A stretch of 64,000 bases of DNA, taken from Chitinophagaceae bacterium (GTDB taxonomy: Bacteria > Bacteroidota > Bacteroidia > Chitinophagales > Chitinophagaceae). The DNA is taken from positions 310,001-374,000 of the forward strand of contig JADKIE010000001.1 in assembly GCA_016721385.1 (NCBI GenBank). The letters run 5' to 3'. Of the stretch, positions 59,894-64,000 are shown piece by piece. A program made the position numbers and the translations under genes. The notes beneath the pieces are model-generated. The model searched no databases, had not been told where the DNA came from, and saw only the letters and a list, made by a program, of their open reading frames with translations. Position 1 is the first letter of the stretch; each line of letters starts with the position of its first letter.

Positions 59894-60292
59894 TTAAAGT
59901 GCATTATTTTTTTTGTGCTTATCATCATCTTTATGAAAAAACCATGACAGCCAAATTAATCTTGAAGTACGCATAAACCATGGCTGAAAAATTACCAATA
60001 ACGCAACATTAGTGCCAAGCCACCAAAAAATTCTGTTATCGTTTATGCTTAAACCAATTAAAACCCACCAGGCAATAAATGTTGCAACGGTAAAGGCTAC
60101 TGTTAATGCATAGCTTACATACCCTGTCCCGTAATAAAATCCTTGTTCAATTTCTGTACGTTGGCCACAGTTTGCACATTTGTCGGGCATGGCAACAACA
60201 TATTTTAACTGATACCATTTATGCGTAAACATTTTACCTCTGTGGCATCTTGGGCATTTTTGAGAAAGTATATTTTTAATATATGCAAACAT
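59894..60292 (-). CDS. DUF983 membrane protein
   Basis: 132 residues. Zinc-ribbon-like CPRCHRGKM and CANCG pairs near the N-terminus, then YYGTGYVSYALTVAF and two membrane helices. DUF983 proteins are often near heme-copper oxidase or redox genes but have no proven function. First gene after Crp/Fnr-like site A, 18 nt downstream of its -7 box, and leads the MBL-rhodanese operon. Confidence 0.88.
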   Translation of the reverse strand: MFAYIKNILSQKCPRCHRGKMFTHKWYQLKYVVAMPDKCANCGQRTEIEQGFYYGTGYVSYALTVAFTVATFIAWWVLIGLSINDNRIFWWLGTNVALLVIFQPWFMRTSRLIWLSWFFHKDDDKHKKNNAL

Positions 60293-60310
60293 CTATACAA
60301 ATAATTTACA

Positions 60311-60354
60311 CAAAGCTATCACTCCTGCAATTTTTTTACTGTAACAATAATCAC
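60311..60354 (-). promoter_or_regulatory. Site A: Crp/Fnr-like palindrome and promoter of DUF983 operon
   Basis: On the minus strand GTGATTATTGTTAC (60354-60341), exactly 22 nt, then TAGCTTTG (60318-60311), an exact TAnnTTTG. The DUF983 ATG is 18 nt further on. No clear -33 box, as expected if an activator replaces it. Confidence 0.7.
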
Positions 60355-60366
60355 ACTTAAAAAAAA

Positions 60367-60660
60367 TTATTTTGCACTATTAAGTACAGATAATAACTCG
60401 GCTTTTGAAACCACACCGCTTTTGCGCCAAACAATTTTTCCCAATTTAAAAACTACTAATGTTGGTACGCCTTGTATTTGATATACCTGTGCTGCCTGCG
60501 GACTTTTATCTACATCAATTTTTATTATTGTTGCCTCATCTCCAATACTGGATTTTACATCTCTTAAAATAGGTGCCATCATTTTGCACGGGCCACACCA
60601 TTCTGCAAAAAAATCTACCAGCACAGGTTTGTCTGATTGTATTAGTTCGTTAAAATCCAT
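60367..60660 (-). CDS. trxA: Thioredoxin
   Basis: 97 residues from MDFNELIQSDKPVLVDFF (start at 60660; an upstream in-frame start overlaps the previous gene). Active site AEWCGPCKMMAP and cis-Pro loop QGVPTLVVFK are canonical. It starts 4 nt after the DUF6132 stop, so it is the last gene of the peroxiredoxin operon and probably reduces the peroxiredoxin or protein persulfides. Confidence 0.94.
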   Translation of the reverse strand: MDFNELIQSDKPVLVDFFAEWCGPCKMMAPILRDVKSSIGDEATIIKIDVDKSPQAAQVYQIQGVPTLVVFKLGKIVWRKSGVVSKAELLSVLNSAK

Positions 60661-60664
60661 TTTA

Positions 60665-60853
60665 TTATTTTTTAAATATTCCAAAAAAAAGGCTTCCCAT
60701 TAATGCTCCATAAAGTGTACTGTTAACTGGTTTAGAAGTTATCATACATGTGCCGCTTGCACAACCTATATTTTGCCAATATAAATAACCTGCAATTGCA
60801 CCAATACATGCACCAATAATGTACAAGTAATTGGCCTTAACTAACTTCTTCAT
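60665..60853 (-). CDS. DUF6132 small membrane protein
   Basis: 62 residues. MKKLVKANYLYIIGACIGAI then GYLYWQNIGCASGTCMITS, a C-x4-C pair, and a second membrane helix (TLYGALMGSLFFGIF). Matches the Bacteroidota DUF6132 family, typically near rhodanese and thioredoxin genes. It overlaps the end of the broken DUF2892-like gene by 17 nt. Confidence 0.8.
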   Translation of the reverse strand: MKKLVKANYLYIIGACIGAIAGYLYWQNIGCASGTCMITSKPVNSTLYGALMGSLFFGIFKK

Positions 60854-61061
60854 ACGTTATTTCTTTATCCTCTGTTTTGCGTACTGTTGGAGTACTGCAG
60901 TTTCCGGGGGCACAACAGCCAACATTAAATACAGGCATTGCTGTAAACAACACACCCATAAATCCCATAAATACCTCTTTTGCATAATAGGCTTATACTA
61001 TAAGTGCCACGCCTAATACAAGACGTAATAGTCTGGAAAAATTCCAATTTTTAAACTGCAT
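60837..61061 (-). pseudogene. DUF2892-like small membrane protein with in-frame stop
   Basis: Starts MQFKNWNFSRLLRLVLGVAL at 61061. An in-frame TAA is at codon 23 (60995-60993). Reading continues AYYAKEVFMGFMGVLFTAMP, then VFNVGCCAPGNCSTPTVRKT to the stop at 60837. The CC-x3-C cluster and helix pattern fit the DUF2892/YgaP-like family. One base change (for example C to T in CAA) would explain the stop, so it may be a sequence error, a nonsense mutation or recoding. It lies 15 nt after the peroxiredoxin stop. Confidence 0.75.
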
Positions 61062-61076
61062 ATTTCTTTTATTATT

Positions 61077-61725
61077 TTAGATAGATTTTTTGGCCAAGTA
61101 AAAGTCAATTTTTTCGCAAGTAGTATCAGCTATTCTTTCTTCCATTGCTGCTAATGTTTTAGGCGGAGGAATGATTACCTTATCGCCTTTTTTCCAATTT
61201 AATGGCATGGCTACTTTGTGCTTATCAGAAAACTGTAATGCTTCCAATGCTCTTAAAATTTCATCCATGTTTCTACCCACATTTAAAGGATAGTACATTA
61301 TTAATCTGATTTTTTTAGATGGATCTATAAAAAAACGGCACGTACTGCTGCAGTTTCACTTTCGTTTGGTTGTAGCATTCCATACAACTTACTTACCTTC
61401 ATATCAATATCGGCAATGATAGGAAATGATAAATAAACTCCTGTTTTTCTCGTACATTATTTACCCAAGCCAAGTGTGAGTGAATACTATCTATACTTAA
61501 CCCAAGCAATTGGGTGTTTAAGGCTTCAAACTCTGACTTACGCTCTGCAAAACCACTCATTTCGGTTGTACATACGGGTGTAAAATCTGCAGGATGAGAG
61601 AACATTACAATCCACTTATCTTTAGCAAAATCAGCAAAATTAATTTGCCCTATTGTTGTTACAGCTTCAAAATTTGGCGCCATATCGCCTATACGTGGCA
61701 TCATATTTATTTCATTTGTTTCCAT
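61077..61725 (-). CDS. 1-Cys peroxiredoxin, Prx6 type (two frameshifts)
   Basis: Starts METNEINMMPRIGDMAPNFE. The peroxidatic Cys is in SHPADFTPVCTTEMSGFAER. Breaks near 61430 (restores TGVYLSFPIIADIDMKVSKL) and near 61330 (T run, restores RAVFFIDPSKKIRLIMYYPL). The C-terminal Prx6 domain has NVGRNMDEILRALEALQ and MPLNWKKGDKVIIPPP. Joined length about 215 residues, normal for Prx6. It reduces peroxides and probably persulfides. First gene behind site C. Confidence 0.93.
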
Positions 61726-61745
61726 AATTTATTATTTAGTATTTG

Positions 61746-61789
61746 CAAAGTAACATCTTTAATCATCAAAAAAGGGTGATAAATGTTAC
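61746..61789 (-). promoter_or_regulatory. Site C: Crp/Fnr-like palindrome and promoter of peroxiredoxin operon
   Basis: On the minus strand GTAACATTTATCAC (61789-61776), exactly 22 nt, then TTACTTTG (61753-61746). The peroxiredoxin ATG at 61725 is 20 nt downstream. Confidence 0.7.
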
Positions 61790-61822
61790 CAATACAGCTG
61801 ATTCCTATTACAAATCTCTGTT

Positions 61823-61916
61823 AAAAAAAATCCCTTCACAAAAAATGAAAGGATTTTAGTCATACTTAATTATTGGATTATGCGGTACCTATTTTAGAGT
61901 AAAATCTATATTCTTA
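61823..61916 (-). ncRNA. Candidate small RNA behind Crp/Fnr-like site D
   Basis: The promoter at 61965-61922 fires into a segment with no convincing gene. About 65 nt later lies a strong intrinsic terminator: AAAATCCTTTCA (61857-61846) pairs with TGAAGGGATTTT (61838-61827) around a 7-nt loop, followed by a T run. The intervening sequence can fold: ATTTTA-CTC-TAAAAT, with ACTTAA and TTAAGT further out. The only ATG frame (25 codons) runs through the terminator and is unlikely. The predicted RNA is about 90-95 nt. The 5' end is inferred from the -7 box. Confidence 0.6.
61827..61857 (-). terminator. Intrinsic terminator of the candidate small RNA
   Basis: 12-bp stem with one T-G wobble and a 7-nt loop, followed on the minus strand by T8. 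It cannot serve the TSUP gene well because it lies about 120 nt past that stop, beyond site D. Confidence 0.8.
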
Positions 61917-61921
61917 AGTTT

Positions 61922-61965
61922 CAAAGTGACAATATTTTTTTAACTATTTATGTAACTTTTGTTAC
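61922..61965 (-). promoter_or_regulatory. Site D: Crp/Fnr-like perfect palindrome and orphan promoter
   Basis: GTAACTTTTGTTAC (61952-61965) is a perfect palindrome. On the minus strand it is followed by exactly 22 nt and then TCACTTTG (61929-61922). Same layout as sites A, B and C, but no gene start follows. Confidence 0.65.
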
Positions 61966-61975
61966 AAAGGCATTT

Positions 61976-62761
61976 TTAGTGAATCAACTCTTTTACAATA
62001 ATATATAAACCCATTACTAAAACAAACCACCCAAAAATGGGCTTCAACTTTTCGTCTTTAATTTTTTTCGACAAAACTGTACCAATAAACATTCCTACAA
62101 TGGCAAGAGCAGATACAGATAATAAAAGTGTATAATTTACGGTAAAGCCGGTAACCATATCGCTTCCAAAGCCAATGAGCGAATTAATGGCTATAATAAC
62201 TAATGAAGTACCTATAGCTTGTTTCATAGATAAGCCTGCAAAATAAATTAAAGCAGGTATTATTAAAAAGCCACCGCCGGCTCCTAAAAAACCGGTAACC
62301 ATACCAACCGCAGCCCCAATACCAAGAAGTTGCACAGGATGTATGTTTACATTTACAGTAGCTACATGCCTTTTTTTTATCATAGAAGCGGATGCAAAAA
62401 CCATTAATATTGCAAATACCATCATTAGCAGCAAGTTTTTAGTTACTTCCATGCTTCCAATGTTAAATAAATAATCGGGAATTTTAGGTAACAAAATTTT
62501 TCGTACAACAAGCACTAAAATAACAGAAGGGATAGAAAAGTAGAGCGATGGTTTAAATTGAATATTTCCATTTTTATAATTCTTAAACGCTCCTACCAAA
62601 GATGTTATACCTACAATGAATAAAGAATAACTGGTTGCAATTTCCGGTTCAACTTTAAAAAGATAAACTAAAATTGGCAATGTTAATATGCTACCCCCAC
62701 CACCAATTAAACCCAGCGACAACCCTATTATTATTGATGCGGCGTAGCCAAGTATCTCCAT
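61976..62761 (-). CDS. TauE/SafE (TSUP) family transporter, Crp/Fnr-linked copy
   Basis: 261 residues, about eight membrane helices, with the two TSUP glycine-rich motifs GLSLGLIGGGGSILTLPILV near residue 20 and VTGFLGAGGGFLIIPALIYF near residue 160. This subtype usually goes with sulfide- and persulfide-oxidising genes and probably exports sulfite or another sulfur product. ATG at 62761 lies 16 nt after the site B -7 box. Intact. Confidence 0.9.
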   Translation of the reverse strand: MEILGYAASIIIGLSLGLIGGGGSILTLPILVYLFKVEPEIATSYSLFIVGITSLVGAFKNYKNGNIQFKPSLYFSIPSVILVLVVRKILLPKIPDYLFNIGSMEVTKNLLLMMVFAILMVFASASMIKKRHVATVNVNIHPVQLLGIGAAVGMVTGFLGAGGGFLIIPALIYFAGLSMKQAIGTSLVIIAINSLIGFGSDMVTGFTVNYTLLLSVSALAIVGMFIGTVLSKKIKDEKLKPIFGWFVLVMGLYIIVKELIH

Positions 62762-62777
62762 TGTTCTTTATTTGCTG

Positions 62778-62821
62778 CAAAGTTTACTTTAACATAATTT
62801 ATTTACCGTAACTTATATCAC
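62778..62821 (-). promoter_or_regulatory. Site B: Crp/Fnr-like palindrome and promoter of TSUP gene
   Basis: On the minus strand GTGATATAAGTTAC (62821-62808), exactly 22 nt, then AAACTTTG (62785-62778). Sites A and B also share TTTAAGT directly upstream of GTGAT. Confidence 0.7.
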
Positions 62822-62844
62822 ACTTAAACTACTGATTGCTAAGT

Positions 62845-63477
62845 TTAAACAGCATCTAATAACACTTCAATGTAACTTCTATGAAGTTTTACTTTACCTA
62901 ATTGCTCCATTTTTTTTAATAATCTGGATATCACTTCTCTGGAAGTATTAAGATCTGTAGCAATTTCCTGATGCGATAATTTTAAGTGCATGGAGCTATA
63001 CGATTTCATTTGGCGTTTTAAATAAAACTCCAGCCTTTCGTCCATTGCTTTAAAGGCGATATTATCAATTACAACCAATACTTCTTCAAACCTTGTTCTG
63101 TAAGTTTCAATTACAAATTCGTACCAGCTTCTGTGCTCCATCATCCAACTATCCATTAATTGAAGCGGAACCATTATCAATTCTGCATCTTCAACCACCT
63201 TTGCCATTATCTGGCTTTTTTCGGCCTTGGTGGCGCAAATCATGCTTATGGCGCAAGCTTGGCCCGGTTCTAAATAATACATAAAAAATTCGCCACCATC
63301 TTCGTCTTCTCTGTAAATTTTAATTTTACCCGAAACTACCAAAATAGTGTTTTTTATATACTGGCCTGTACGCATTAAAATTTCGCCGGCCTTTACTTGC
63401 TGGATGATAGAATTAGATTCGATATCGGAAACTAATCCGGTATCGAACTTAGGAAAAGAATTTTTTACTTGTAACAT
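62845..63477 (-). CDS. Crp/Fnr family transcriptional regulator
   Basis: 210 residues. The cyclic-nucleotide-binding-like sensor domain (about 15-130) has KAGEILMRTGQYIKNTILVV and SGKIKIYRED. A long dimerisation helix follows. The C-terminal winged helix (about 145-205) has LSHQEIATDLNTSREVISRL. There is a Cys in the sensor (ACAISMICATKAEK, two Cys) but no N-terminal Fe-S cysteine cluster, so it is not a classical FNR. It ends 83 nt before the TSUP start and is the obvious candidate to bind sites A-D. It starts 9 nt after mnmE. Confidence 0.92.
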   Translation of the reverse strand: MLQVKNSFPKFDTGLVSDIESNSIIQQVKAGEILMRTGQYIKNTILVVSGKIKIYREDEDGGEFFMYYLEPGQACAISMICATKAEKSQIMAKVVEDAELIMVPLQLMDSWMMEHRSWYEFVIETYRTRFEEVLVVIDNIAFKAMDERLEFYLKRQMKSYSSMHLKLSHQEIATDLNTSREVISRLLKKMEQLGKVKLHRSYIEVLLDAV

Positions 63478-63486
63478 AATGTAAAA

Positions 63487-64000
63487 TTATTTGCCGATAC
63501 AGAATTTTCCAAAGATAGTGCCTAAAATATCTCTATCCGTTTCCACACTTCCTGTAAGTGTTGCAATATGGTTAAGTGCTTTTTTAATATCTACAGCAAT
63601 TAAATCGCCGGAAATATTATTAGAAAGCCCTTTACGTATATCCTGTATTGATTGCAATGTGTTTTTTAATTCGTTATAATGTCTTGCATTGGTAATAATT
63701 ACGCTTTCGGCACCAATAGCATTCAGGTTAGATTTATGAATGATGCTTTTAAGCAGCTTATCCAAATGCAATTTATTTTTAGCCGAAATAGCTAAACATT
63801 CTACTTTAGTTAGTGTGGCTACAGCTTCTTCTATATCATACCCATTACAGGCAGATATTGCATCTAATTTATTTAATACAATTATACAATTTTGATGGGG
63901 TTTAAGCTGTAGCTCATTGTATTGCCTAATAATATCATCTACTGTTTCATTAATATCTACAACCAGTAAAATTATTTCGGCTTCGGTAATTTTTTGGATT
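63487..64000 (-). CDS. mnmE: tRNA modification GTPase MnmE, C-terminal part
   Basis: Open frame continuing off the right edge, about 170 residues visible. GTPase G4 motif in IVLNKLDAI and G5-like CLAISAKN are present. The helical C-terminal domain ends with the invariant FCIGK, the Cys tail of MnmE. The protein modifies U34 of some tRNAs with MnmG. No break in the visible part. The N-terminal and G1-G3 motifs lie outside the window. Confidence 0.95.
   Translation of the reverse strand, partial: IQKITEAEIILLVVDINETVDDIIRQYNELQLKPHQNCIIVLNKLDAISACNGYDIEEAVATLTKVECLAISAKNKLHLDKLLKSIIHKSNLNAIGAESVIITNARHYNELKNTLQSIQDIRKGLSNNISGDLIAVDIKKALNHIATLTGSVETDRDILGTIFGKFCIGK

Noticed and set aside
1472..61725. 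Programmed frameshifting or alternative decoding as explanation of the many split genes
   Set aside because: Break sites share no slippery motif or stimulatory structure, occur in unrelated genes, and most are repaired by one homopolymer base.
61810..61890. 25-codon ORF starting MTKILSFFVKGFFL in the sRNA region
   Set aside because: It reads through the terminator stem and T tract and has no start context; the noncoding reading is better.

Overview
The window is chromosomal DNA from a member of the Bacteroidota, most likely close to Chitinophagaceae (inference). It is AT-rich. Promoters carry the Bacteroidota -7 element TAnnTTTG, and several genes are leaderless or start with GTG or TTG. Typical gene families are present: PorP/SprF and type IX secretion (T9SS) cargo, a TonB-dependent receptor with a DUF5689 lipoprotein, DUF4954, DUF4835, DUF4296, DUF4230, DUF6132, and the bamD-rpoZ-coaBC block. 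I saw no tRNA, rRNA, CRISPR array, prophage or intact insertion sequence.

Layout. 0-19 kb is mostly housekeeping: mgtE, glmS, tgt, rsmG, rsmI, purS, pssA and an aminopeptidase P, plus envelope proteins and an M1 peptidase. 19.5-21.2 kb is pckA. 21.2-23.9 kb is a small accessory patch of four small minus-strand genes with hairpins, inverted repeats and direct repeats that look like gene cassettes. 24-33 kb holds a GH92 mannosidase, a CoA-transferase pair, coaBC, rpoZ, bamD and a large OmpA-type protein. 34-39.6 kb holds a polyprenyl synthase, recJ, a methyltransferase and htpG. 39.7-52.6 kb is an export and uptake block: a repeat protein with a lamin-tail domain, a DUF5689 lipoprotein, a TonB receptor, a divergent secreted nuclease-like protein, PorP/SprF and a 1,200-residue PKD protein. 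52.7-57.7 kb holds recG, a DEAD-box helicase, cvfB and a TauE/SafE transporter. 57.8-63.5 kb is a sulfur and redox island next to a Crp/Fnr regulator. mnmE runs off the right edge.

The strongest novel signal is in the sulfur island. Four 14-bp palindromes (GTRAY-N4-RTYAC type) each lie exactly 22 nt upstream of an 8-mer ending in CTTTG. Three of these promoters lie 16-20 nt before a start codon: the transporter, the peroxiredoxin and DUF983. The fourth has no gene behind it. It is followed about 65-95 nt later by an intrinsic terminator, so it probably makes a small RNA controlled by the neighbouring Crp/Fnr protein.

Sequence quality matters when using this annotation. About 25 genes, many essential (glmS, pckA, coaBC, bamD, recJ, rsmI), are split by one-base indels, mostly lost bases in homopolymers. 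rsmG, recG and the DUF4954 gene also appear to lack internal segments. The simplest reading is an unpolished assembly, not gene decay. Each gene is given with its reconstructed extent and the approximate break point.
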